64,000 nucleotides of DNA from an uncultured beta proteobacterium (GTDB taxonomy: Bacteria > Pseudomonadota > Gammaproteobacteria > Burkholderiales > SG8-41): assembly GCA_903893565.1 (NCBI GenBank), contig CAITMU010000065.1, positions 35,268 to 99,267 of the forward strand. The letters run 5' to 3'. The translations under genes and the position numbers were made by a program. Below the pieces are notes generated by a model. It saw nothing but the letters and a program-made list of their open reading frames with translations, was not told the origin of the DNA and made no database searches. Positions 8,698 through 17,827 of the stretch are shown here, piece after piece. The stretch's first letter is position 1, and the number at the start of each line of letters is the position of its first letter.

Positions 8698-9564
8698 TTA
8701 TTGAGGAAATCCGTAAAGGTCTTGCGGGTTGGTCACAAGAATACGATGGCGGATTATCTCCGACGGCGCCCACACCGACAGTAAGTCAAACAAAAGGGCA
8801 TCGTCTGGCTTTTCTTTCGGACTCGGATGGGGCCAATCACTACCCCACACCAAACGCTCCGGTGCAGCGGACACAAAAGCTTGCGCCACTCGAGTAGCAT
8901 CCGCATAAGTAGGAGGACCTACCTCCGTATTCATATAAGCCCCAGACACTTTGACCCAAGCCCGTCTTTTATCCAATAATTGACGAATGACAGCATGTGA
9001 GGCGTGCTGGATGCCCTGATCAATGGGCGGTTTTCCAAGATGATCAAATACTAACTGCGTAGGCAAGCGGCCCAACATCGTGGCATGCTCAACAATTTTG
9101 TCATACGGCATATTCAGTTGAATATGCCAGCCATAATCGGCAATGCGTTTAGCCAACGGCTCAATCATATCGATGGAGACTACTGCAGTTTTAGGATCCC
9201 CGACAGTAAAACGAATGCCTCGTATCCCCTCATCATGTAATTTTTTTAAAGCCTCGTCTGTGATCGTCGGACGAATCACTGCCACCCCACGAGCATTATC
9301 CTGGCCGAGCGCTTTAATGGCATCGGTCGTGACCGTGTTATCGGTCACATAGTTACGCGGCGTCACAATCACTACCCGGGACAGACCGATACGCTTTTGT
9401 AATAACCGATAATCACTCAAGGTCGATTCACTCGGCTTTGCCACCGGGGGCTGGTAACGAGGGTCATAGATGTGGATGTGGCAATCAGCCGCTTTGGCAG
9501 GGGCCTTTAGGGCAGGGGGTTCAGTACCACTCGAATTGGGAACTGCTTGCGCAACACCGGACAT
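8698..9564 (-). CDS. Amidohydrolase 2 family protein, LigI (2-pyrone-4,6-dicarboxylate lactonase)-like
   Basis: 288 residues. A metal-dependent TIM-barrel hydrolase with His29 and His31 in DCHIHIYD, FDHLGKP in the middle and WGSDWPHP near the C-terminus, the pattern of LigI and related lactonases. LigI opens the lactone ring of 2-pyrone-4,6-dicarboxylate in protocatechuate 4,5-cleavage, but many homologues act on other lactones. AGGAG stands before ATG 9564. It lies between a Bug gene and a degenerate CitE, to which it is translationally coupled. A pathway of lactone opening, CoA activation and CitE-type cleavage would fit, but no CoA ligase or transferase is in this operon. Confidence 0.87.
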   Translation of the reverse strand: MSGVAQAVPNSSGTEPPALKAPAKAADCHIHIYDPRYQPPVAKPSESTLSDYRLLQKRIGLSRVVIVTPRNYVTDNTVTTDAIKALGQDNARGVAVIRPTITDEALKKLHDEGIRGIRFTVGDPKTAVVSIDMIEPLAKRIADYGWHIQLNMPYDKIVEHATMLGRLPTQLVFDHLGKPPIDQGIQHASHAVIRQLLDKRRAWVKVSGAYMNTEVGPPTYADATRVAQAFVSAAPERLVWGSDWPHPSPKEKPDDALLFDLLSVWAPSEIIRHRILVTNPQDLYGFPQ

Positions 9565-9653
9565 ATGATGAATCTCCTAAAAAGGGAATACGACTTATCT
9601 AAGATGGCAAGCGCTTTACATCGACGCTAGCGCTTTTCTTTAAAAAATAATTT

Positions 9654-10637
9654 TTACTCTATGGTCATACCACTTGAACTCACCAACTTTTCATACTTTA
9701 ACAAATCTTTTTGAATAAATTGCGCAAACTCTACTGGTGACCCCCCCACAATATCCACCCCCTGTCGAGTCATATGTTCAATCAATTCGGTGTTGTGCAG
9801 AGCCCGCACCACCTGGGCATTGAGTAACGTAATCACCGCTGGCAAAGTCGCTGCTGGGGCGAATAGTCCATGCCAAGCCGATTGCTCATAACCGGGCAAC
9901 GCTTTTTCTGAGAGCGTTTCAATCTGCGGAGCCGCACGAGAGCGCTGCGCGCCCGTGAGAGCTAGCGCACGTAAGCGCCCACTATTAACGTGCGGCAAAG
10001 TGCTTGGCATGGTACCGAAATACATCGACACCTGACCGGATAACAAATCCGTCACTGCAGCCCCGCCGCCACGGTATGGCACATGCAATATCGACACACG
10101 GGCCATCTGGCGAAAGAGTTCTCCGGACAGGTGGTTTGAGCTACCCACGCCAGCAGAGGCAAAACTTAACTGTCCTGGATGCGATTTTGCAAACGCAATC
10201 AACGCAGCCACAGAACGCACCGGTAATGAAGGATGGACCGCCAATACATTAGGGGCTGTAGTCATCAGACTAACGGGGGCTAAATCACGTACTAGATCAT
10301 AGGAGAGCTTTTTAAATAAAAACTTATTCACCGTATTGGGTACTCCCCCCACCAGTAAAGTATAACCATCCGGAGGTGCATGCGCCACGAGCTCAGAACC
10401 AATGTTGGTGCCGCCACCAGGACGATTTTCCACAAAAACCAACTGGCCAATCGTTTCCGATAACTTCGCAGCTACCTGTCGGCCCACAAAATCAACCCCG
10501 CCACCTGGCACATACGGCACAACAAAACGAATCGGACGAAGCGGATAGGCAGGATCTGCTTGACATAGCGCGGTCACAAAACAACCCATCGCGCACGCTA
10601 TCAGATATAGACCCGTGCGCCTCAACTGATTAATCAT
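9654..10637 (-). CDS. Bug family periplasmic solute-binding protein, paralog 4
   Basis: 327 residues from ATG 10637; the frame is open to 10754, but that would overlap the upstream lyase and put about 40 residues ahead of the signal peptide. Signal peptide with cleavage near LCQA, canonical loop VPYVPGGGVDFVGR (about 39-52). It is the fourth gene of the minus-strand lyase operon and lies 55 bases after the intact CitE gene. Its own Shine-Dalgarno is weak, which fits translation within a polycistronic message. Confidence 0.9.
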   Translation of the reverse strand: MINQLRRTGLYLIACAMGCFVTALCQADPAYPLRPIRFVVPYVPGGGVDFVGRQVAAKLSETIGQLVFVENRPGGGTNIGSELVAHAPPDGYTLLVGGVPNTVNKFLFKKLSYDLVRDLAPVSLMTTAPNVLAVHPSLPVRSVAALIAFAKSHPGQLSFASAGVGSSNHLSGELFRQMARVSILHVPYRGGGAAVTDLLSGQVSMYFGTMPSTLPHVNSGRLRALALTGAQRSRAAPQIETLSEKALPGYEQSAWHGLFAPAATLPAVITLLNAQVVRALHNTELIEHMTRQGVDIVGGSPVEFAQFIQKDLLKYEKLVSSSGMTIE

Positions 10638-10692
10638 AAGACGCTTAACGAAGAAAAAAATATGATTGTTTTTATATTGCCACACAAGCCTC

Positions 10693-11637
10693 TCATGCTT
10701 GGCCTTCCTTGACCTTCTCGACAGCAAGTTTTTTTTCGCGATTGCGCGCCTCACACAAACGACTCCAATGAAGTGTTAATTGGGCGCGTTTTGCCTCATA
10801 CCGATCGATCACCTGTCCCTCAATCTCAGCCCAACACTTCTCCTCTTTTTCAATGAGGGCATACTGCTCTAGCACCCAGTGCGCATTCCCAACCTCATCA
10901 GGTGTTGGGGTATAGCCCGCGTTATGCGACTCAACCACCGCCGGATTCAATCCCCCACCCCCCACCATCAAACCACAGGCCCAAGCCGCTTTAGCCTGAC
11001 GCAAGGCCCGGTCCCCGTCACTCACACTACCCGAGGTATTAGGCACAAAAGGAGAGGCACGCACCCCAAGACCCAACGCTCGAGCCGCTAATTCAGCCTC
11101 CCCGCGCAAATAAACGAATTGATCAAAAGGCACAAACATCTCCACCCCCAAATCACGCGACATATCGTAACCACCATTGGTCGCACCAAACTCCTGAATG
11201 CGTGCACTCGCACTGGCAATCTCATACACATTCACAATGCCACGGGCGGTTTCAATGCTGGCATCGATCTCTATGCTACCGGGCTCGATACCGCGCTCTT
11301 TTTCCAAGCGACTAATCAATGCATCGAGCGCTCTGACTTCTTCTGCCGTCTCGGTTTTGGGATATTTAATCCGCTTTAATCCTGGCCACACCACAGCCTC
11401 AGTATCTTCTTGCATCGACTCGTGATTAATGCGTACAAACGCTTCAGCACCCCCTTGAGAAACATTAGGGATAGCCTCTTTAACCAAAGTACGGGCAAAG
11501 GCTTTACGGTTTTTCGGTACCGAGTCTTCCAAATCCAACGTAATGTAATCGCAACCACGCCGCCAAGCGTTATCCACAAATCGGGGCGTAACAATGGGCA
11601 TCGTCAACCCCGATCGTCTGACTTTTTTTGGGTTCAT
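10693..11637 (-). CDS. CitE-like HpcH/HpaI aldolase/citrate lyase beta family protein (intact)
   Basis: 314 residues with AGGAGG directly ahead of ATG 11637. Its start overlaps the stop of the preceding degenerate CitE gene by four bases (ATGA), so the two are translationally coupled. The active-site set is complete: DLEDSVPKNRK (about 35-45), RINHE, SIETARG and GGYDMSRDLG. It should cleave or form a beta-hydroxyacyl-CoA. A lysine- and glutamate-rich tail (about 300-314) extends past the usual end. Coupling with an active-site-poor homologue in fixed order suggests a hetero-oligomeric lyase. Confidence 0.9.
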   Translation of the reverse strand: MNPKKVRRSGLTMPIVTPRFVDNAWRRGCDYITLDLEDSVPKNRKAFARTLVKEAIPNVSQGGAEAFVRINHESMQEDTEAVVWPGLKRIKYPKTETAEEVRALDALISRLEKERGIEPGSIEIDASIETARGIVNVYEIASASARIQEFGATNGGYDMSRDLGVEMFVPFDQFVYLRGEAELAARALGLGVRASPFVPNTSGSVSDGDRALRQAKAAWACGLMVGGGGLNPAVVESHNAGYTPTPDEVGNAHWVLEQYALIEKEEKCWAEIEGQVIDRYEAKRAQLTLHWSRLCEARNREKKLAVEKVKEGQA

Positions 11638-12365
11638 ATGGCCTCCTGACTATAAGCACGATGGATCGGTTCTACCTGCTGAGGATTGACGCACATCACC
11701 GCACTAAACCCCACCGCACGACCACGGCGTGCTGCCTTAAACGTATTGTCCGCTGTGGCATTGAGCCCACGATCCGGCGCACGCCACCAAGCACCTACCG
11801 CCATGAGTCCCAAGGTTCGAGACAGGATGATCAAACGCTGCATCAAAAAAGGCAGCAAGTGTATTTCACCCGAGGGCTCGGGACGCAAATCCATCACCAA
11901 ATCCACTCGTCCAAGACTCAGTGCAAATACCCGCTTACTCGATGCGCCTAGCGCATACGCATCCTGATGACCTCGTGCAGTTTCTAAACACAACACCATC
12001 TGAATAGAGTGAGCCGGTAGACTCAATCTATTTTCTTCTTTTAACAAAAGGGCATCTAAGGCTTGAATATGTTCAACCGTCTCGGCCCGCGCCACGACTA
12101 AAGCGCTTACCTCTTGACAGACGCAGGCCCTCACATCGCTTTCCCATTGATCAGGACTAATTTGAACATACACTGTTTTCTTTTTCGTGACACATTGCCC
12201 TATTGCGGCTTTTAAGGACTCACGGGCGAACGTTCTTCTAGATTGAGCGACCCCTTCAAATAAATCCAATAAGATCACCGAGGCTGTCGAATCGCAGGCT
12301 TGGCTAATCGCATCGGGTTGATCCGTCGGCACCATCAACCAAGAGCGGTTAACGTTAATCGTCAT
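11634..12365 (-). CDS. Short degenerate CitE-like protein
   Basis: 243 residues, about 50-80 shorter than active CitE-like enzymes because the C-terminal part is missing. The start keeps the family pattern RSWLMVPT, but DLED is DLFE and the substrate arginine of VRIN is Gln (VQIS). By contrast Glu of LETARG and Asp of GRVDLVMDL remain. This is a different loss from the one in the other degenerate copy (7781-8695), which kept Arg but lost Glu. It sits between a thioesterase (three-base gap) and the intact CitE (four-base overlap). A regulatory or structural partner of the intact copy is the simplest reading. Confidence 0.78.
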   Translation of the reverse strand: MTINVNRSWLMVPTDQPDAISQACDSTASVILLDLFEGVAQSRRTFARESLKAAIGQCVTKKKTVYVQISPDQWESDVRACVCQEVSALVVARAETVEHIQALDALLLKEENRLSLPAHSIQMVLCLETARGHQDAYALGASSKRVFALSLGRVDLVMDLRPEPSGEIHLLPFLMQRLIILSRTLGLMAVGAWWRAPDRGLNATADNTFKAARRGRAVGFSAVMCVNPQQVEPIHRAYSQEAI

Positions 12366-12368
12366 ATC

Positions 12369-12776
12369 TTAAGTCCTTTGTCGTAAAACACGGTAAGTCG
12401 CAGTTGCATGACACACCGATTGTTTAGATTCGTCAGTAACCGTTGCCTCAACAAAAACCAAACTTTTCCCGCCTTTGATCACTTGGGCGCAACACAGTAA
12501 ATCCCCACGAGATAAAGCCATATAGTTTAAATTAAGCGAAATAGTCGCCACGCTGGGGCCGATCTCAATCGAAGAGCGTACGGCCTGCGACATGGAAGCA
12601 TCCACCAGTGCCGCTACTACTCCGCCGTGCATTTCTCCTCGAGAGTTTCCAAAATGTGGAGCGAACGCCAAACGAATAGCAGATTGACCCTGACCTATAC
12701 TCTCCAACTGTAGCCCCAGATGTTGATAAAACGGAGGGGAACTTAACCATTGGGGGGGACTGGCTTTAATCGTCAT
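12369..12776 (-). CDS. PaaI family hotdog-fold thioesterase
   Basis: 135 residues from ATG 12776; a TTG nine bases upstream (12785) is the alternative start. The hotdog signature HGGVVAALVDASMSQA, with the catalytic Asp/Glu region around it, places it with PaaI/YigI-type acyl-CoA thioesterases, which release the free acid from aryl- or short-chain acyl-CoA. As first gene of the lyase operon it could free the acid product of the CitE reaction or clear dead-end CoA esters. The region upstream holds a perfect 18-base palindrome that may control the operon. Confidence 0.88.
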   Translation of the reverse strand: MTIKASPPQWLSSPPFYQHLGLQLESIGQGQSAIRLAFAPHFGNSRGEMHGGVVAALVDASMSQAVRSSIEIGPSVATISLNLNYMALSRGDLLCCAQVIKGGKSLVFVEATVTDESKQSVCHATATYRVLRQRT

Positions 12777-12893
12777 GTTGCTCAAACTCTTTCATATAAA
12801 AAAGATCCGTAAGGCGCCTATTTTATGCTTAAAAAGGCCTTGGTGTTTTGTATATGCGAAGTGTGACGGCCTCATCTGACCCAAACGCACCTA

Positions 12894-12911
12894 TTGAGAA
12901 AGCTTTCTCAA
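12894..12911. promoter_or_regulatory. Perfect 18-bp palindrome, candidate operator
   Basis: TTGAGAAAGCTTTCTCAA reads identically on both strands and lies in the 240-base divergent region between the thioesterase-CitE operon (minus) and the ketopantoate-reductase-like gene (plus). Position, symmetry and length suit a dimeric repressor or activator site. No regulator gene is adjacent, so the binding protein is unknown. Confidence 0.5.
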
Positions 12912-12998
12912 AATGAATGCACCCCTGATGCTTTTTTTATTTCCTTCATCGCTGATTGTAATCCGATTAAAACTTACCCCATAGAAAATCAAACCCCC

Positions 12999-13004
12999 TA
13001 TAAT
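12999..13004 (+). promoter_or_regulatory. Candidate -10 element (TATAAT)
   Basis: An exact sigma-70 -10 hexamer lies 14 bases ahead of ATG 13018. No convincing -35 is seen at normal spacing. If used, the transcript would begin near 13010, giving a very short leader, in line with the absence of a Shine-Dalgarno sequence. Confidence 0.35.
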
Positions 13005-13017
13005 CTAGCGTTTGAAT

Positions 13018-14070
13018 ATGATAGACAAAAAACCCGCCATGAAACAAAAAATTGCCGTATTAGGTTGCGGTGCCATCGGAAGTAGCATTAGTGCTGATTT
13101 AACCCGTGCTGGGTTAGATGTCACCGTGATCGACCAATGGCCTGCCCAGATTGAAAAAATAAAAATCGATGGGCTCGAAATTAATATTCCTGACGGGGTG
13201 ATTAAAACGCCTATCAAAGCACTGCATCTGTGCGAACTCGCCTCTACTTCGCTGTTATTCGATGTCGTTTTTCTGGCCGTCAAATCCAATGACCATCGTT
13301 GGCTGACCGAGTTCATCAAGCCTTATCTGAAATCCGATGGCCTCTTAGTCCCCACACAAAATGGCATGAACGATGACTCCATTGCCTCCATTGTCGGTCG
13401 TGACCGCGTGATTGGTTGTGCTATGGAACTGTCGGCTGAAATATTTAATCCAGGCTCCGTCAAACGCAACACCCCCCATAAAACCACTTGGTTTGCCATA
13501 GGTGAATTGGATGGTTTTTTTACCGATCGGGTCAAGCGCATTCAATCGCTTCTCAATCACGTCGGGCGCTGCGACATCACAGCAAACATCTACGGCGCCA
13601 AATGGACCAAACTCATTGCCAACACCATGACCATGGGTCCTTTTGGTTTGTTAGGCCTAGGCAATTCTCAAGCCGCCCAATTACCCGGCATGTTTGATAT
13701 CTCTGTCAAAATTGGCCGTGAGTCGGTTGCTGTGGGTGAGGCTTTAGGCTACCGAATGGAGCCTATTTTTGGACTTCGAGCTGATGAATTCGCAGGCTCC
13801 AGTGATGAAAATCTCATCACTGCCATGAAAACCCTGCTCGGTCACGTGAGCCGAGGGCGCACCGCTCCCATTCACGATCACCTTAAAGGTCGTACGAGTG
13901 AAATGGCCTTTATCAGCGGTTTAGTGGCAACAAAAGGTAAGGCGCTAGGTTTAAGTGTGACAGCCAATGCCGCGGTGGCTGAATTGGATCGACAGATCAA
14001 CACCCGAGAAATTCCAATGGAAGCAGCCAACTTAGAGCGCTTAGTGCGCCTCATTAACGCTGCCACTTGA
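13018..14070 (+). CDS. Ketopantoate reductase family (ApbA/PanE-like) oxidoreductase
   Basis: About 350 residues. N-terminal NADP-binding Rossmann motif LGCGAIGSS, QNGMND in the middle and a C-terminal 6-phosphogluconate-dehydrogenase-like helical domain. PanE reduces 2-dehydropantoate to pantoate; many relatives in catabolic regions reduce other 2-oxo acids, and no pan genes are near, so panE is not assigned. Possible starts are TTG 13012, ATG 13018 and ATG 13039 (the last gives the compact KQKIAVLG opening); none has a Shine-Dalgarno. It converges with the Bug gene that follows. Confidence 0.85.
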   Translation: MIDKKPAMKQKIAVLGCGAIGSSISADLTRAGLDVTVIDQWPAQIEKIKIDGLEINIPDGVIKTPIKALHLCELASTSLLFDVVFLAVKSNDHRWLTEFIKPYLKSDGLLVPTQNGMNDDSIASIVGRDRVIGCAMELSAEIFNPGSVKRNTPHKTTWFAIGELDGFFTDRVKRIQSLLNHVGRCDITANIYGAKWTKLIANTMTMGPFGLLGLGNSQAAQLPGMFDISVKIGRESVAVGEALGYRMEPIFGLRADEFAGSSDENLITAMKTLLGHVSRGRTAPIHDHLKGRTSEMAFISGLVATKGKALGLSVTANAAVAELDRQINTREIPMEAANLERLVRLINAAT

Positions 14071-14086
14071 GAAACCTTTGAATCGT

Positions 14087-15055
14087 TTACTCCACCTCAA
14101 TTTTGGCCTCTCGAATCACCTTAGACCAGCGTAGCACCTCGGCACGAATAAAATCTCCAAATTCGATCGGAGTACTGTGCACCGCATCGATCCCTACCCC
14201 TGACAAACGTTGCTTAATCTCATTTGTTTGCACAGCGATCACGATCTCTTTATTGAGTCGGGCAACAATGTCCGCTTTCACTGCTGCCTGAGTCGCTACT
14301 CCATACCACGTGGTGAGCAACAACTCGGGCATCCCCGCCTCTGCACTGGTAGGCAATTGAGGCAATTGTACGACACGCTTATCGTCTAGCACGGCTAAAC
14401 CTCTTAACCGCCCCGCATGAATGAGTGGAATGGTCGCGGGTACCGTCACTACCACCATATCCGATTCCCCTGACAATATATTCGTCAGAGCAATACTCGC
14501 CCCTTTATAGGGAACATGCACCATCTTCACGTGATTTAAAGATGCGAAAAGCTCACTGGCTAGGTGATTAGATGAGCCCACACCACCAGAACCAAAAGTT
14601 AATTTACCGGGATTTTTACGCCCTACATCCGCCAAATCTTTTAACGTTTTAACGGGTAAAGAGGGATGGACAACAATTAAATTAGGCACCGCAGCCGCTA
14701 GCGATATGGCTGCAAAATCCCTCACCGGATCGTAACGTAACTTTTTATACATGCTAGGGCTCGTGGCATGTGAGGCACTTAAAATCACCAAGGAGTAACC
14801 ATCCGGTGGCAAGTGTGCGGCTATCTCTGCGCCAATGTTTCCCCCACCGCCTGAACGATAATCAACCACTACGGGCTGCCCTAAAGCTTCAGTGAGCTTT
14901 TCCGAGAGCATGTGTGCAAGAATTTGTGATGCACCGGTAGGAAAAGGCGCAATTAGTCGAATCGGTTTATTCGGATAGCCTTGAGCACTCACCCCAGCCA
15001 TCACACTGAGAAGTATTAAAAATAAAAAAAGATTTGCCGCTCGTTTATTTTTCAA
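14087..15055 (-). CDS. Bug family periplasmic solute-binding protein, paralog 5, altered ligand loop
   Basis: 322 residues from TTG 15055, supported by AAGGAGAG at about 15062-15069. Signal peptide with cleavage near VSAQG. The first ligand loop is the most divergent in the window: APFPTGASQILAH (about 36-48) lacks the usual Asp and Arg of P-G-G-x-x-D-x-x-x-R. The remaining motifs (DGYSLV, HVPYKGA, GGVGSSNH) are normal. It is transcribed alone, convergent with the reductase and divergent from the Gfo/Idh/MocA gene. The changed loop implies an unusual ligand or altered affinity. Confidence 0.88.
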   Translation of the reverse strand: MKNKRAANLFLFLILLSVMAGVSAQGYPNKPIRLIAPFPTGASQILAHMLSEKLTEALGQPVVVDYRSGGGGNIGAEIAAHLPPDGYSLVILSASHATSPSMYKKLRYDPVRDFAAISLAAAVPNLIVVHPSLPVKTLKDLADVGRKNPGKLTFGSGGVGSSNHLASELFASLNHVKMVHVPYKGASIALTNILSGESDMVVVTVPATIPLIHAGRLRGLAVLDDKRVVQLPQLPTSAEAGMPELLLTTWYGVATQAAVKADIVARLNKEIVIAVQTNEIKQRLSGVGIDAVHSTPIEFGDFIRAEVLRWSKVIREAKIEVE

Positions 15056-15300
15056 CGTGCACTCTCCTTCTGAGTCATTTCTAGCGCTTAATCTCTCTCT
15101 TGAGAGGGCATTCTTATTTGCATGATGCTAAGGCGTTAAAACGCTTATATTATGCACTTTTTTTCGGAAACTATTTTTTTTCGCACTGCGCGTTCATACG
15201 CGCGTTCATCTTAGAGGAAGGCAAAATACCCTATACTGTACACTTTACTTTCAATAATATTGGCCTATCTGAACCTGCCATCAACTTTCAAGGACTTATT

Positions 15301-16311
15301 TTGATCAGAGCTGCTATTGTAGGATTAGGGGCCTGGGGAAAAACGTTAGTCGATTCGGTCCAATCAACACCGGGTCCCATACACTTTACGACAGCCTTCA
15401 CCCGTAGTCCCGACAAAGTTCGATCTTACTGCCTTGATCAAGCCATACGCCTGGCGCCTTCTTGGGACGCCGTGTTGGCCGATCCTGACATCGATGCCAT
15501 TGTCTTAGCGACGCCCAACTCCCAGCACGAAATACAAATCACACAAGCCGCACGTGCTTTAAAACATGTCTACGTTGAAAAGCCCTTTACCCTCAATCTT
15601 AAAGGCGCTCTGAACGCCCTCGAGGCAGTAAAGCTTGCTGGGGTCACACTGGGGGTAGGGCTCAATCGACGTTTTCATCCGAACATGATTGAACTCATCG
15701 ATCGAGTCAAGACTGGCAAACTGGGGGTGATCGGTTCTATGAATGCCGAACTCACCGCTACCAGTGGTTTTTATCGGCCCACCACTTCGTGGCGCGTTCG
15801 TGAAGACGAGGAACCCGCAGGCGCTTTGGTCTCCGTTGGTATCCATTTGATCGATGCGATGGTCGCTATGGCTGGGCCCGTGAGTCATGTCCACTGCGTG
15901 GCCTCTTGCCGCGGCGGACCGCATGGTAATGACACCACACACTTAATGCTTCAATTTACATCTGGGGTCACAGGCTTGATTTATTGCTCGGTGGCTGCCG
16001 CACGTAACCATCGTATTGCCGTTTACGGCACGCAAGGATTCGCTGAAATACTCAAACCACAAATGGACACCTTCCGCTTTATTCCTTCCGTCAGTGGGAG
16101 AGCCAGTCACTTGGCGAAGATTCCCGAAGCCGAGGTCATTGAAAGGCCTGGCTTTAACTACGTTGGGGAATCACTCAAACACTTTGCTCAATGCATTGAG
16201 CATAAAACTCCCTATCCGATTAGCCCTAACGATCTCCTTCATGAAGAGCGAATCTTAGCGGCCGCCATTGAATCAGCGAGCACTCACCACCAAATCCAAA
16301 TAGTGGACTAA
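15301..16311 (+). CDS. Gfo/Idh/MocA family oxidoreductase
   Basis: 336 residues from TTG 15301, placed by AAGGA at about 15290-15294 and by the protein then opening directly into the Rossmann motif IVGLGAWGKT; the open frame goes back to 15100 but adds a low-complexity leader. The EKP signature (VYVEKPFTL) that contributes the catalytic lysine is present, as is GIHLID in the second domain. Such enzymes oxidise or reduce sugars, inositols or related polyols with NAD(P). The acyl-CoA dehydrogenase follows after 60 bases. The substrate cannot be inferred. Confidence 0.87.
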   Translation: MIRAAIVGLGAWGKTLVDSVQSTPGPIHFTTAFTRSPDKVRSYCLDQAIRLAPSWDAVLADPDIDAIVLATPNSQHEIQITQAARALKHVYVEKPFTLNLKGALNALEAVKLAGVTLGVGLNRRFHPNMIELIDRVKTGKLGVIGSMNAELTATSGFYRPTTSWRVREDEEPAGALVSVGIHLIDAMVAMAGPVSHVHCVASCRGGPHGNDTTHLMLQFTSGVTGLIYCSVAAARNHRIAVYGTQGFAEILKPQMDTFRFIPSVSGRASHLAKIPEAEVIERPGFNYVGESLKHFAQCIEHKTPYPISPNDLLHEERILAAAIESASTHHQIQIVD

Positions 16312-16371
16312 TGAAGTCGGCCAACAACAATTTTTGTTAGACTTTCGATCTTATCGAAAAGGAAGCTCCTT

Positions 16372-17553
16372 ATGGATTTCGCTCTCAATGAAGAACAGCG
16401 CCGTTGGCAAGATGAAGCGCGTCATTTTGCTAAAGAAGTATTGCTACCCGCATCACTGCGGCGCGATCAACTCGAAGGCGGGTCTGAACCCTGGGACTGG
16501 GAAATCATCAAACAAGGCTCCCAATTAGGATTTCGCACCTTTGCCGTACCCAAAAACTTAGGCGGCCACGGCGCCGACTTTGTTACGCAGGGCATTGTGA
16601 TGGCAGAGCTGGCCAAGGCCGATAGCGCCATGTCAAAAGCCTTTAGTCAAAATTGGAAGTGGAGTCATTTAATCGCTGAATTTTGTACTAAAGAACAAAA
16701 AGATCGTTTCTTAACGCCTTTTCTGGCCGACGATACTTATGTGATTGGCTCCGCCAGCACAGAACCCAATTCCGGATCCGACAACCGTTATCCCCCAGGA
16801 GATAAAAGCTCTGGATTTCGTTTAAAGTCCACCAAAAACACCAAGGACAATAACTGGACCCTTAACGGCGATAAATGCTTTATCGCCAATGGCCCTGTCG
16901 GCAAACTTTTTTTCATCAACTCCCGCTCCGATAGCGACGTGGTGGCTCGTGAAGGCACCACCGTGTTTATGGTGCCCGTAGGCACTCCTGGTTTTAGAAT
17001 TGGGAAAATATTTAATAAAGCCGGTTGGCGTTTTTATCAAAATGCCGAATTGATTTTTGAAAATGCACAAGTGCCAAACGAAAACATTGTCGGTGAAGTC
17101 AACAAAGGCCAAAAAGTCAGAAGCGGTATGGCCGCCGAATTCAGTGACTTTGAATTAGCCGCTAATGCCCTCGGCATTTGTGAGGCAGCCACAGAGTATG
17201 GACACCAATTCGCCAAAAAAGAAAAAAAACGCGGCAAGTTACTCTGGGATCATCAACTCGTACAATTAAAAATTCACGAAATGATGATGCTCACCGAAAC
17301 GCTTCGTTCTTACGTGATGAGAGCGGCTTGGGAAATGGACAACAAAGTGCATGGTACCTTGAGCCCCGTGCTGGTGATGGCCTATGCCTCTGACGTCTTG
17401 CAGCGCGTCACCAAGTTAAATCTTGACGTGCATGGCGCTGCCGGAGGAATGATTGATGCAATGGCGCAAAAACTCGTGCGTGATGGCATCATCTGGACCC
17501 ATCTGGCCGGAGATACGACGCAACGCTTAAAAGTCCTGCGACGTCTGCCTTAG
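16372..17553 (+). CDS. Acyl-CoA dehydrogenase family protein
   Basis: 393 residues, full family length. N-terminal helical domain (MDFALNEEQRRW), middle beta domain with GSASTEPNSGSDN and a C-terminal four-helix domain ending in GDTTQRLKVLRRL. FAD-dependent desaturation of an acyl-CoA to the enoyl-CoA is expected, with electrons passing to ETF. AAGGAAG precedes ATG 16372. No ETF, enoyl-CoA hydratase or CoA ligase gene is adjacent, so the acyl chain is unknown. It probably shares a transcript with the Gfo/Idh/MocA gene. Confidence 0.9.
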   Translation: MDFALNEEQRRWQDEARHFAKEVLLPASLRRDQLEGGSEPWDWEIIKQGSQLGFRTFAVPKNLGGHGADFVTQGIVMAELAKADSAMSKAFSQNWKWSHLIAEFCTKEQKDRFLTPFLADDTYVIGSASTEPNSGSDNRYPPGDKSSGFRLKSTKNTKDNNWTLNGDKCFIANGPVGKLFFINSRSDSDVVAREGTTVFMVPVGTPGFRIGKIFNKAGWRFYQNAELIFENAQVPNENIVGEVNKGQKVRSGMAAEFSDFELAANALGICEAATEYGHQFAKKEKKRGKLLWDHQLVQLKIHEMMMLTETLRSYVMRAAWEMDNKVHGTLSPVLVMAYASDVLQRVTKLNLDVHGAAGGMIDAMAQKLVRDGIIWTHLAGDTTQRLKVLRRLP

Positions 17554-17827
17554 CGCTAAGATCGTTACCGTTTAGGAAATTTTACAGCCCTACCCCAATG
17601 ACTAGCCCCCTAATAATGGAGGCGGGGGGTCAGGGTTGAACCCACCCACTCGGATTTGCTAACACTGGATTACTCCGCCTCAATGTTCGTAGACATCCTC
17701 ATTCGATGGACATCAAACCCAGTCAACGACCATTCATTTTTATTTGTTCCAATACCTACGGGGCTAAATTTAGAGACTGCTTATGATTCGTCGACTAATC
17801 CCTTAACACGTTAACGGGTCACTCACT
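17554..17827. other. Intergenic stretch with a GC-rich hairpin
   Basis: TGAC and CCCCC near 17597-17612 can pair with GGGGG and GTCA near 17625-17633, forming a stem with no T tract. It may end the acyl-CoA dehydrogenase transcript. Nothing else is recognised before the TTG start of the next gene. Confidence 0.3.
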
